Shown: piece after piece, positions 29,001-35,697 of the stretch | How positions within the stretch are numbered: the stretch's first letter is position 1 | Layout of the letters: each line of letters opens with the position of its first letter | Assembly (NCBI GenBank): GCA_013289875.1 | Contig: JABCZC010000014.1 | Coordinates: 1-64,000 of the forward strand | DNA: 64,000 bases | Direction: 5' to 3' | Origin: Acidobacteriota bacterium | GTDB taxonomy: Bacteria > Acidobacteriota > Terriglobia > Terriglobales > Acidobacteriaceae | Program-made: the position numbers and the translations under genes | Notes under the pieces: model-generated | Database searches by the model: none | Told to the model about the DNA's origin: nothing | The model's input: the letters and a program-made list of their open reading frames with translations, nothing else

Positions 29001-29060
29001 GATTCGCCGTCTGGAGGCGCCTGGAAGATGCAAGGTGGTAATTGTCACCATGTCGCTCAT
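23022..29060 (-). CDS. Giant secreted SBBP / Ig-like / NHL repeat protein
   Basis: About 2012 residues from ATG 29060 (MSDMVTITTLHLPGASRRRI); the frame is open to 29324 but lacks sense there. A signal segment (LAAVALFFLALGQAALRPAA) is followed by a DUF7948-like N-terminal domain. Eight or so SBBP beta-propeller repeats lie at about 26.5-28.1 kb (YSTYLGGS, AIAVDAAGSIYVVG, FPVT). Then come an Ig-like Big_3_5 domain (~26 kb), an IPT/TIG domain, an ASH/HYDIN-like domain (~25.4 kb), five or six NHL repeats (24.3-25.3 kb; ITTVAGNGTQGFSGDGGPAT), another ASH-like and another TIG domain, and a beta-rich tail. NHL and SBBP propellers bind proteins or glycans. This is an extracellular scaffold or adhesin; its partner is unknown. 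Middle gene of an operon. Confidence 0.88.
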   Translation of the reverse strand: MSDMVTITTLHLPGASRRRIDWGRLTRLAAVALFFLALGQAALRPAAAQAQTAVSEKISSPQSHPAQYALGPATPTVAATYGGLPLSFEVNQGQADQSVKFLARGQGYGFYLTSNEAVLALSRPMSRADREKMQQIAHWRMLWPFLSGAQRRKLAKMSASLLGTDTLRMELKGANSRAQVSGSDELPGTANYFLGNDPARWRTRVPTFAKVHYTGVYPGIDLIYYGNQRRLEYDFVIAPNANPRQVALHFSGAQQLTLDDLGNLHISGNNGEVAFEKPVIYQDEKGQRVPVKGQYVLFANHTVGFKVGKYDRSKALVIDPTLSYSTYLGGSTEDAGTAIAVDAAGSIYVVGFTADADFPVTTGAFQTTNTADNLVGFVAKLNAAGSALVYATYLGGSASTSHSEGTDAYGIAVDGAGSAYICGETFSSDFPVTQGAFQTQNKAYANDAQNAFISKLSPDGTALSYSTYLGGSGLAITTDVFEGDSPLRMTVDAAGSAYVVGTAYSTDFPTTSGAYQLSNKAAANLASNAFVTKLSPNGSSLVYSTYLGGNGVSPSSLPEDEDEGAGERGYGIAVDANDEAYVTGFTFSANFPATTSGYQQVNHGTANVAANAFVSKFNAGGTGLVGSTYLGGTGRKTGGTGDLDVLDNGDDGIGVALDASGDAYVVGVTTSTDFPTSQGAYQTANKAAANLGTNIFVSKLNPTLSTLMYSTYIGGSGIASTAGDSGVGDFGTGIAIDTTGNAYVTGATESRDFPVTSDAFQSGPRSAQIVDSGFFTEVNSNGSALKYSTYLGGSGAGAYGGTEYSYFEGDFFYDIALDGSANAYLTGYAYSYDFPVTKNGLQTVNNAGGGPGGNSFIAKFGATAGVTFLPTTTTLSSTTAEANITFTSVVKPATGTGVPTGTVNFYVNSVKATTVTLDPTGTATYTTNQLTDNLYDVIAAYSGDATYGASGSSLGLTPSTGLPATTLTLTANPASSVVGQSVTLTATLDPFNGDGFTTDGETVTFLDGGLAIGTGTLSGGVATFSTSALPPGVDFLTSSYPGDTNLAASVSQPLSYTVSQRAPTITSLNPNAVYAGSGDTVVTITGTNFLNGAVVSVNGTNQAATFVSATELTTTLTAAQLSTAGTLTLTVVNPDGGASNAAVVTVAAPPLQVTPATSLSFGSQTVGTQSPAQVVTLANTSTTAYEITGIILDLGVNPSDFLQTNNCPATLAGGANCQISITFAPAGIGAKSAGLLISDNSPVPSLGVNLSGTGTGGVLQVNPGNLKTIAGNGTAGYGGDGGPATTAELNTPDGIAFDTHGDLYIADIGNNVIRKVDTLGNITTVAGNGTQGFSGDGGPATAAELNAPFGVDLDAAGNLYIMDTLNARIRKVDTTGTITTVAGNGKFGFAGDGGPATSATLSEVQGARFDTAGNLYVPQCGPAAVRKIDTSGTITTVAGNGTDGFSGDGGPATAAQLNCPSGVVVDNTGKLFIADYNNDRIREVNASGVITTIAGNGTPGFRGDGGPALAAEVNFPNDVDLDSAGNLYIADSGNNRLRKIDTTGIITTVVGGLDNAGSAGINAPSALAFDLKDNLYFSDTGNNAIREVFPAGALVFPTTNVGTAATPLTVTLSNIGNVAVEIASGESFALSGNATDFSLIGGTCLTSPATLAPNGGSCTLQIGFKPTAAGTRNLTVSVTDNAVFSPQSFQISGMGETTSLPAVVLTTISPVGATVGASNTTITATGANFTSTSVVNFNSIPLTTTFVSATQLTAVVPAALLASTGTAAVTVTDSASDSSSGPAVFTIVPSGLNVTFSGPSTTSPGEQPPLTFQLNQPYPVDLAGTMTLTFAPDPGNPANPQVQFASGGTTLNFTLPANTTTTPAVMVQVGTISGTITVTLRLTAAGVNITPANVVPITIVVPKAAPTISAVSISTSGNTLIVLTTGYSTTREIQSATFSFTAANGATLAQKTVIVPAATLFSAWYTTAGSAQYGSAFTYSQQFTLSGSPSSIASVSVTLTNAVGTSSGVSSQ

Positions 29061-29119
29061 ACAACCCTCAGCTGTGACTTGCCGCCCCAACGTCACTCCA
29101 TCGCCGAAACAGAGCAGCG

Positions 29120-30226
29120 CTACATCGCGCTCTTGGGGGTGAGCGTAGGTAGAGTCCCGGCCGTCGCGATTGCCGGAATAAAGAGAACTCGCGGAGAAGC
29201 GTTTCCTGCGTCCACAATCCAGAGCGGACCACCAGCGGCAGTCACCAGACGCACCGTTGTGGCCACCCCCGCAGCATTCGCAGACCCATTCAGTGCCAGC
29301 ACCTGGCTCGGCGCGCAAGAGCAATGTACCTTAGTTGCCGCAGCCACACCGGTCAGATCGATTCGCAGAACATCTCCATTGTGGTTAGCCGCCACCACCC
29401 AGCGGCCATTGGACGTGATGTCCAGCGCCACCGGCGCCGTGATACCTCCTGCGGGCGACAAGGCCGAGGAAGAAGGCGTTGTATTCACCCGCGTAATTGC
29501 TGTCAGCGCACCGCTTCCGCCATCGGCGACCACCAGCTCATCGCTATTGGGAACGAACTGCATTCCGCCGAATGCCTGCGTCGTTGCAACTTGTGCCCCA
29601 GCCGCCTGTCCGACGAATGCAACGATTGAGACATTGCTTTGGCTTGAACCGGTGGCCAAGGCGACCGTGCCTGTATCGCTGGCTGCAGTGCCCAGAACAG
29701 AAGCCGCCGAAGACAAATTCAGGGTACGAGCCGACGGGAACGTGGGTAACCCGGAGATTACTGAAGCTATGCTTGCCCCATCTGCGTTTTTTCCGGTTAT
29801 TACGGCGTAAGCTCCTGAGTTACTCAGGATCAGCGAGGTAGCACCGGCGACGCTCGCCACGTTGGTGAGCGGGCCGCCGGTCACAGAGCCTTGAAATACG
29901 CCGCCATTCGCATCGAGGAACAACGCCATGCCGGATATACCAGAGGTGGCGCTGGCTATGAAACTAATCCCCTGGCTGGGGGCGGAAAAGATGGCGGCCC
30001 CGATGATCGACGCTCCCGCTAAACCCTGGATTGGGCGCAAAGACTGGCTGGGCGGATCCCAGACATACCCGAGAATCGGCCCCGTGGGAGTCTGAGATTG
30101 GGATTGAATCGTGCCTGATGGCGAAGACAGGGAAGAATTGATGGCTGTGCCGCACCCAGCGACCGTCAACGAAAGCACCCCGGCTACGGCCGCCGCAATC
30201 CTATGCAGTCGCTTATGACAAAACAT
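29120..30226 (-). CDS. Predicted lipoprotein with beta-propeller-like repeats
   Basis: 368 residues with a lipoprotein signal (AAAVAGVLSLTVAGC, lipid Cys25). The rest is Ser/Ala/Gly-rich with repeated strand patterns such as GMQFVPNSDELVVADGGSGA and LDITSNGRWVVAANHNGDVL, resembling a seven-bladed quinoprotein/YVTN-type propeller. No enzyme motif was seen. It is the first gene of the operon, 59 bases before the SBBP giant. Probably an envelope-bound binding protein. Confidence 0.75.
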   Translation of the reverse strand: MFCHKRLHRIAAAVAGVLSLTVAGCGTAINSSLSSPSGTIQSQSQTPTGPILGYVWDPPSQSLRPIQGLAGASIIGAAIFSAPSQGISFIASATSGISGMALFLDANGGVFQGSVTGGPLTNVASVAGATSLILSNSGAYAVITGKNADGASIASVISGLPTFPSARTLNLSSAASVLGTAASDTGTVALATGSSQSNVSIVAFVGQAAGAQVATTQAFGGMQFVPNSDELVVADGGSGALTAITRVNTTPSSSALSPAGGITAPVALDITSNGRWVVAANHNGDVLRIDLTGVAAATKVHCSCAPSQVLALNGSANAAGVATTVRLVTAAGGPLWIVDAGNASPRVLFIPAIATAGTLPTLTPKSAM

Positions 30227-30517
30227 CCGTGATCTCCGTGTTCAGCGCGTGCATAGTTCTGTAAGTGCAATCGCGGAAGGGTACCATGTGATTGCCGTCG
30301 GCTCAATGGGAATTATTTCTTTGAGCAACCTGACGATGCATATTCAACGCATGTATCGGAATTCGTTCAACCAATCGCCCCCACGGGGCAGGCGGCGGCT
30401 CTCTGTAGGTAACCAGGATCTTAGTTACTCCTGGCGGAAATATCCACGATCCCGGAGATTCACCTTCAGCAGAGAAGGGGGCTGGTCTTCTCAGTTTCTG
30501 GCCCTAATCCGGGATCG

Positions 30518-30979
30518 GCAATCTTCGATCTTGGACCCCAAAACTCCCGTGGGTTTCGAGCTCTCAAGGTCTGGCTCGCACTCCAGGAGGTCGGTCGAGC
30601 CGGCTACGTTCAAACGATAGGAACGGATATCGCGCTGGCCAGGGAATTGTTTGAACAAGTCAGGTGTTGGTCTGAGCTCCAGGCTCTTACTCAGTCCCCC
30701 AGCATCACCACATTTCGTTTCGTTCCTCCAGACCTCAGTCACGGCGGCGACGACGAAGAGTCTTATCTCAATTGGCTGAACTCTGAGCTCTTGACGCGCT
30801 TGCAGAACAGCGGCGAGGCCTACCTTTCCAACGCCATCATGCATGAAAAGTTCGCACTGCGCGCCTGCATCGTCAATTTTCGCACTTCTGCGGCAGACAT
30901 TGAAGCACTGTCCTCGAGCCGCGAAATCCTTCGTCCCTCAATCGAGAACATCCCACGCCATCGGTCAGACGGCGGATGA
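30518..30979 (+). pseudogene. C-terminal remnant of a PLP-dependent decarboxylase
   Basis: The frame reads AIFDLGPQNSRGFRALKVWL, then ALQEVGRAGYVQTIGTDIAL, ELQALT, and after more residues LQNSGEAYLSNAIMHEKFAL and RACIVNFRTSAADIEAL. This is the C-terminal third of an aromatic-L-amino-acid/glutamate decarboxylase-type enzyme (group II). The catalytic Lys region and everything before it are missing. After ADIEAL (about 30909) the frame runs into unrelated sequence on the strand opposite an ADOP permease fragment. It cannot be functional. Confidence 0.75.
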
Positions 30980-31307
30980 ATCTCTGAGACCGAGACGGCC
31001 CGCACCCCGGGAACCGCGCGCAGCCGTTCTGTCAGCTGATCGCTAAACTCAGTAAAATCGACTCCTTCGTCGGATATTGCGCCGGCGGCAGATACAGTTG
31101 ACCTTGGATCAAGTGATCGACGCGAAATCCGAGGTCCTGATTCTGCAGTCGCTCCAGCGTCTGGATCAGCAGGCCCGCGCCAATCAGCAGCATCAGCGAG
31201 AGCGCGATCTGCGCCGTCACCAGCATTTTCCTGAATGCCTGTCGCGATGCCCCCGGTGCTCCACCGCCCGCCATCTGGTTGCTTGGCCTGTTTTCGGTGG
31301 AAGTCAT
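30935..31307 (-). pseudogene. ADOP permease internal fragment with frameshift
   Basis: Minus-strand frames read QAFRKMLVTAQIALSLMLLI then GAGLLIQTLERLQNQDLGF, the second-half membrane helix of an ADOP permease, down to YLPPAQYPTKE. After one extra C at 31072-31073 they continue as DEGVDFTEFSDQLTERLRAV, then PGVRAVSVSEIHPPSDRWRG. Both ends of the gene are gone. The intact paralogue at 3.3-5.8 kb shows what is missing. Confidence 0.75.
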
Positions 31308-31830
31308 TCGACCCCCAATCGGAGGTAATGGTAGACATCCGACTGTCAGTTGTCAGGACGCTGGTCCTCGATTGATAACTTCAGGCCAAACCGCTCGTTG
31401 ACAGGGTTCCTGGAGGTTTGTCGCCCACCCGGCAGTTACTTTGTAGTACATGGTCACAGCGCGAAAACGCTTCGTAACCGCCGACGCAGGCCCGGGGTGG
31501 AAACGATCGGTATCGATAAGCGCCGATCTGAGGTTGAACCAATTAGATTTCGTTCGATCCGTCTTTAGTGAATGATAATGTCCTTCATCATTGGCTACTG
31601 ATTGGCAAGCCGGCGGCCTGGACTTCGCCAACTTCCGATAGCCGACAAGCCGGGAATCAGTCAAAGTCGACTAGAGCTTCTGGTCCCAGCTTTCCTAGTG
31701 AGTCGCTCCTCATAAGACGCGTCGCAGGCAGTCGGTTCGATCATTTTCGCGCGCACGCTAATCTGTTTGCATAGTTTGGCGGCGGCAATCCGCGGGCCCG
31801 GTATCTGTCTTTATCTCGAAAGGAACTCCA
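31308..31830. other. Intergenic, no gene supported
   Basis: 523 bases. A GG-N10-GC spacing occurs at 31593-31606 (TTGGCTACTGATTGGCAA), but the -12 half is poor and it is 225 bases from the next start. I see no other structure. Confidence 0.35.
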
Positions 31831-32637
31831 ATGCCAGAAAAAGTCGATCTCTACGACAGCGCGTACTCCCACTACGAGGCCGATGTTTACCGCGAAGTGC
31901 GAATTGCAACCTACGGAGAGGACCTGGGTCAGACTAGCTGGGTCACGAACGAGGAGTCAGGCGAGATTCCCCGAATACTGCGGCTCACTCCCGCCTGCCG
32001 TGTGCTCGAAATCGGCTGTGGCTCAGGACGGTATGCCTTGCAGCTCGCCGAGACATTCGGTTGCTCCGTGATCGGTGTCGATATCAATGAACTCGGCATC
32101 CGCAACGGCAACCATCTCGCTCGTGTTCGCAATCTCTCTGACCGGGTGACCTTCGAGCATTGTGATGTCTCGCAGAAACTGCTCTTTGCCGACGCGAGCT
32201 TTGACGCGGCCTTTGCAAACGACGTCATGTGTCACATTTCCGGCCGTCCCGCAGTGTTTCAGGAAGTATTCCGGATCCTGAAGCCGTCTGCCCGCTTCGT
32301 CTATAGCGATGCTCTCATTATCGGCGGAATCGTTTCGCATGAGGAAATCGCTAGCCGCAGCTCCATCGGATACTACCTCTTCAGTCCGCCCGGACATAAC
32401 GAGGAGTTGTTACAACGGGCAGGCTTCCGTCTTATCGAGGTCCGCGACACTACCGATCACGCCACTGGCATCGCACGGCGCTGGCGCGACGCACGCGAGC
32501 AAAACCGCGAAGCACTCATCGCTTCGGAAAGCGAGGCCAATTTCGTTGGATTACAGCAGTTTCTCTCCTGCGTGCAGTCACTGACTAGCGAAAGGCGACT
32601 CTTACGCTTTCTCTACACAGCGCAAAAACGAGGCTAG
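31831..32637 (+). CDS. Class I SAM-dependent methyltransferase
   Basis: 268 residues. Motif I VLEIGCGSG (58-66) binds S-adenosylmethionine; the acidic end of strand 2 is VIGVDIN and motif IV is FDAAFANDVMCHI. The pattern resembles small-molecule methyltransferases of the UbiE/phosphoethanolamine type, but the substrate cannot be read from the sequence. ATG 31831 follows AAAGGA at good spacing. It stands alone between decayed genes and unassigned sequence. Confidence 0.88.
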   Translation: MPEKVDLYDSAYSHYEADVYREVRIATYGEDLGQTSWVTNEESGEIPRILRLTPACRVLEIGCGSGRYALQLAETFGCSVIGVDINELGIRNGNHLARVRNLSDRVTFEHCDVSQKLLFADASFDAAFANDVMCHISGRPAVFQEVFRILKPSARFVYSDALIIGGIVSHEEIASRSSIGYYLFSPPGHNEELLQRAGFRLIEVRDTTDHATGIARRWRDAREQNREALIASESEANFVGLQQFLSCVQSLTSERRLLRFLYTAQKRG

Positions 32638-33215
32638 AGGGCCAATCCATCCGGTTCAAAACCGCAATAGGGAGAACCCGCTTCGGTTTCTGCCTGCACC
32701 CTCGTCCGGCGACCCACCTATACTTGCCGGTTCTGCAGCAGTCACCGGCAAATCCGGAAATTGAACCGTAAAGTTTCCCTGGGGCCAGAAGTTGGAGGGT
32801 CCTGCCGACATCGGTGCACGATGCTCGCGATAATGGATTTTATCGGGTTAAAAAACAAGCACCCAAAATCGCTCAAAAGGCGGAGTGTGACCCGCCTGCA
32901 ACAATGAGTATTAAATGCCGCCTACATCGGAGCGCAGCGCGTGCGACGAGCAACCTGCGCGGGGTACAGAAAAACCAGGCCCATCATTGTTCCAGTTTGT
33001 CTCACTCTCACTGGTACAGAATTTGCCGGGCACTCCATCTGCTCGCGATGTCTCGCAGAGACCTCCTGCAAGAGAAGAAAGAAAAAGCGGGTGACGAATT
33101 CTGGCATTTCACATAGGCGGCGTGCAGGTCTGCAAGGCCAGAGATTCGGACTCCAACACCAACGGGATCTAACTGTTTGTCGATCTCGCGTAGATCAGCA
33201 TGTCGGATTACGGGA
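32638..33215. other. Intergenic, no gene supported
   Basis: 578 bases between convergent genes. Short frames on both strands (for example 32814-33116 plus) have no protein-like composition or ribosome sites. No repeat was found. Confidence 0.35.
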
Positions 33216-33446
33216 CTAATCTAAATAGTGCCAGCGCGCGAAAGTGCCAACCACTATCAGAAGCACGCCAATGATGATGAAGATTGTCGCCATCTGATGC
33301 AGGTTAAGTAGAGCGCCTGATGGCACTGAAGGGGAAAACAAAAGCAGCAGCACGCCCAGGAACACGGCTAGTCCGCCTCCAACTTGCAGCTTCCTGCCCA
33401 GGCGCTCTCTGACAAGGCTCTCGCTTTCCGACTCGTCGGGATTCAA
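33216..33446 (-). CDS. Small two-helix membrane protein
   Basis: 76 residues. A charged N-terminus (MNPDESESESLVRERLGRKL) is followed by two membrane helices (VGGGLAVFLGVLLLLF and MATIFIIIGVLLIVVGTF) and a short tail RWHYLD. It starts at TTG 33446, which overlaps a stop (TTGA) of a short coding-looking stretch ending VSRSPYESYRQKLGVN, suggesting translational coupling to a lost or tiny gene. Function unknown. Confidence 0.6.
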   Translation of the reverse strand: MNPDESESESLVRERLGRKLQVGGGLAVFLGVLLLLFSPSVPSGALLNLHQMATIFIIIGVLLIVVGTFARWHYLD

Positions 33447-33524
33447 TTGACACCCAGTTTCTGCCGATAGCTCTCGTACGGAGATCGCGACACCTGCCCC
33501 TGAACCTCGACGCCGGGAATGGAG

Positions 33525-33549
33525 CAGAAAAGCCGTTCCGAAGAACGGC
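33525..33549 (-). terminator. Rho-independent terminator after the Ig-like lipoprotein gene
   Basis: Minus strand GCCGTTC-TTCG-GAACGGC is a perfect 7-bp stem with a stable TTCG loop, followed by TTTTCT. It lies about 22 bases past the stop of the 33571-35238 gene. Confidence 0.85.
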
Positions 33550-33570
33550 CATTCCGGGGCAGGTTTGCGC

Positions 33571-35238
33571 CTAGTTGAAGATAGCTCCCACGGTCACGTT
33601 GGGGTTACTTGGCGAGATCGTGACCGTGCAACTGTTGGGCCCAGCCGCGGTGACCGGTGCAGTAGCCGTGCAGTTGTCGGACCATCCACCGAAGGCGGCC
33701 CCAGTTGATGGCGCCGTCAAGGTCACGGTAGTTCCAATAGGATATGGCGCCGCGCATACTGAGCCGCCAGTTCCTCCGTTCAGGGTCCAGCCCGGGCCGC
33801 AATGAATCACGTCCGGCGTGCCGGTAGCAGAAGGAGCAGTAATCTCCCAATTGGTAGTATTCAAGCCTTCGTTATAGACCGTGATGGTTGCCTTGAGCGC
33901 AGGAGCCTGGGAACCTGGATAGCATGACCCCGGGGTTGGCGGGTTCCCGTTGGGGTTCGGGAGAACCAGAGGGCAGTTGAATTGTGCCGTAGCGGTTTGT
34001 ATCGACCCGTCGTTGGCAGTTGCTTCCGCAATGATGGTGGCGCCTCCACTCCCGTAGGCAGTAACGACCCCGGCGGCAGCGCCGACCGGTTCCACAGGGC
34101 TATTATTCGAGTTGACCGGGAAAACGTCGGGCGCGGAAGAGAGCCAGGTCACGGAGTCCGTGAGATCTCGTGTGTATGGAGGCGACGAGAACGTTCCGAC
34201 CGCCAGGAAATTCCCCGTATCCTGTAAATTCAGCACGGTAATCGAACTCGGAATGATTGTGAGCGAAAGTAGAGGCTCCGGCGCAGCTGTTAGCGAAACC
34301 GCGACAGTTGCCGTATTTGATACCACGCTGCCGTCGGGGTTCGTCAACAACGCAGTGATGGTGCTGGTACCCGCACTTAAACCCTTGACGAGCCCGGACG
34401 CATTCACAGAAGCAATCGATGGAATGCTGGAACTCCATTGCATCTGGACCGAGGCGGTGACGTCCAGCAGGAGGCCGCTGCTTCCAGAAGTGCCAAGCGC
34501 AATCAATTGGCTGGTTTGACCCGAGGCCGACAGCGCCAGAGAGCCGGGTGTGATGCTCACAGCAGTGAATTGCTCGGTTGTTCCACCGACGACGGTGAAT
34601 GTCGCTGTCCCCGTCGCCGCGGTACCGCCCGTGGAGTTAGTGTAGAGGGCAGTGATCGTGGCGGTCCCCTGACCAACTGCCGTGGCAAGCCCGCTAGTCG
34701 CGCCGATTGTGGCGATCTGTGTGCTGCTTGAGCTCCAGGCCACCTGGCCGGTCAGGTCCACCGTGGCCCCTGATGAAGTCGTTCCGATAGCGATGAATTG
34801 GCTGGTTTGATTCGGCGAAGAAACCGATTGAGAGCCTGGGATGACAGAGATCGAAACGATGCTCACCCCAGTGAAGCCTCCGGCCGAACCTGTAACTGTG
34901 AACTCAGCGGTGGCGGAGACAATGCCGGGATAGCCGTTTATCGTTGCCGTAATGACGGTGGTACCCGCCGCGACAGCGGTTGCCATGCCGGAAGAGTTAA
35001 TGGTTGCCACGCTCGGATTGCTGGATGACCAGGTAGCGGAGTCGGTTGCATTCTGACTCGAGCCGGGATGAGTTCCCTGAGTGTAGGTCGCCGTCGCCGT
35101 GAACTGCGCAGTTTGGCCTACCGCCGCAGTCGCGGTCGTGGGGCTGACCTGGATGGCGGTTACCGAGGAGGTGCTGCACCCGATGATTAGCAGGACGAGG
35201 CCGATGAACATCAATATCGGCAAACGACGATAGAACAT
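33571..35238 (-). CDS. Secreted lipoprotein with BIG2 Ig-like domains
   Basis: 555 residues. Signal MFYRRLPILMFIGLVLLIIG is followed by lipid Cys21. At least four BIG2-type domains of about 100 residues follow, each with a strand like ATWSSSNPSVATINSSGMAT and AGTTVITA. The last ~75 residues form a cysteine-containing repeat (GWTLNGGTGGSVCAAPYPIG, then GGWSDNCTATAPV) found at the ends of many acidobacterial surface proteins. Likely a cell-surface stalk or adhesin. It is divergent from the sigma-54-controlled gene at 35.7 kb and ends at a strong terminator. Confidence 0.85.
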   Translation of the reverse strand: MFYRRLPILMFIGLVLLIIGCSTSSVTAIQVSPTTATAAVGQTAQFTATATYTQGTHPGSSQNATDSATWSSSNPSVATINSSGMATAVAAGTTVITATINGYPGIVSATAEFTVTGSAGGFTGVSIVSISVIPGSQSVSSPNQTSQFIAIGTTSSGATVDLTGQVAWSSSSTQIATIGATSGLATAVGQGTATITALYTNSTGGTAATGTATFTVVGGTTEQFTAVSITPGSLALSASGQTSQLIALGTSGSSGLLLDVTASVQMQWSSSIPSIASVNASGLVKGLSAGTSTITALLTNPDGSVVSNTATVAVSLTAAPEPLLSLTIIPSSITVLNLQDTGNFLAVGTFSSPPYTRDLTDSVTWLSSAPDVFPVNSNNSPVEPVGAAAGVVTAYGSGGATIIAEATANDGSIQTATAQFNCPLVLPNPNGNPPTPGSCYPGSQAPALKATITVYNEGLNTTNWEITAPSATGTPDVIHCGPGWTLNGGTGGSVCAAPYPIGTTVTLTAPSTGAAFGGWSDNCTATAPVTAAGPNSCTVTISPSNPNVTVGAIFN

Positions 35239-35474
35239 GCAGGTCTCCTAAGCATTCGGGCGGGCGGAGTCGTGTCGCACCGTATGGTCAGCCTCATCAG
35301 ATGCACCATACTGCGATTGCTTCCCCTGCTCAATTTCTGCGGCGCAAATCAATCCTGCGTCCAGACGATGCTTCGCTGTGCTTTGCTTGAGCAAACGGAT
35401 AGCCATTCCCACTTTGACTACTATTTTCGAAATCAGTCAGTTACATGCAGGAACTGCGCATGAGTGTCATCGCA

Positions 35475-35513
35475 TGTATACAGCGTCGTGAGGACAGATA
35501 CACGGTGTATACA
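35475..35513 (+). promoter_or_regulatory. Paired TGTATACA sites (31-bp spacing)
   Basis: Two identical TGTATACA octamers begin at 35475 and 35506. The same pair with the same 31-bp spacing occurs before the Flp pilin genes. They lie 139 bp (second site to -24 GG) upstream of a sigma-54-like promoter, so they are candidate activator binding sites. The rest of the 35239-35697 interval shows nothing else recognisable. Confidence 0.65.
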
Positions 35514-35642
35514 GGCGCGGATAACTTCATCTGAACGGGGAGCTCCGCGTAGAAGCCTCCGGGCTATCGACGAGCATATAAGTAACATTCGATCGCAGAG
35601 GGTGTTTGCTATCTAGTGTCGTGGGGAGCGACAGCGGAGCAG

Positions 35643-35659
35643 TTGGAGAGACAGTTGCT
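35643..35659 (+). promoter_or_regulatory. Sigma-54 -24/-12 promoter
   Basis: TTGGAGAGACAGTTGCT matches TGGCAC-N5-TTGC with GG (35645-46) and GC (35657-58) exactly 10 bases apart. It would give a ~28-base leader to GTG 35698. Confidence 0.7.
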
Positions 35660-35697
35660 TATACTGAGACCTGAATGGTGAGACATCAGGAAGTTCA

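Noticed and set aside
31591-31608. Sigma-54-like spacing TTGGCTACTGATTGGCAA before the methyltransferase
   Set aside because: The -12 half is TGGC, not TTGC; it is 225 bases from the start, and no paired activator sites were found.
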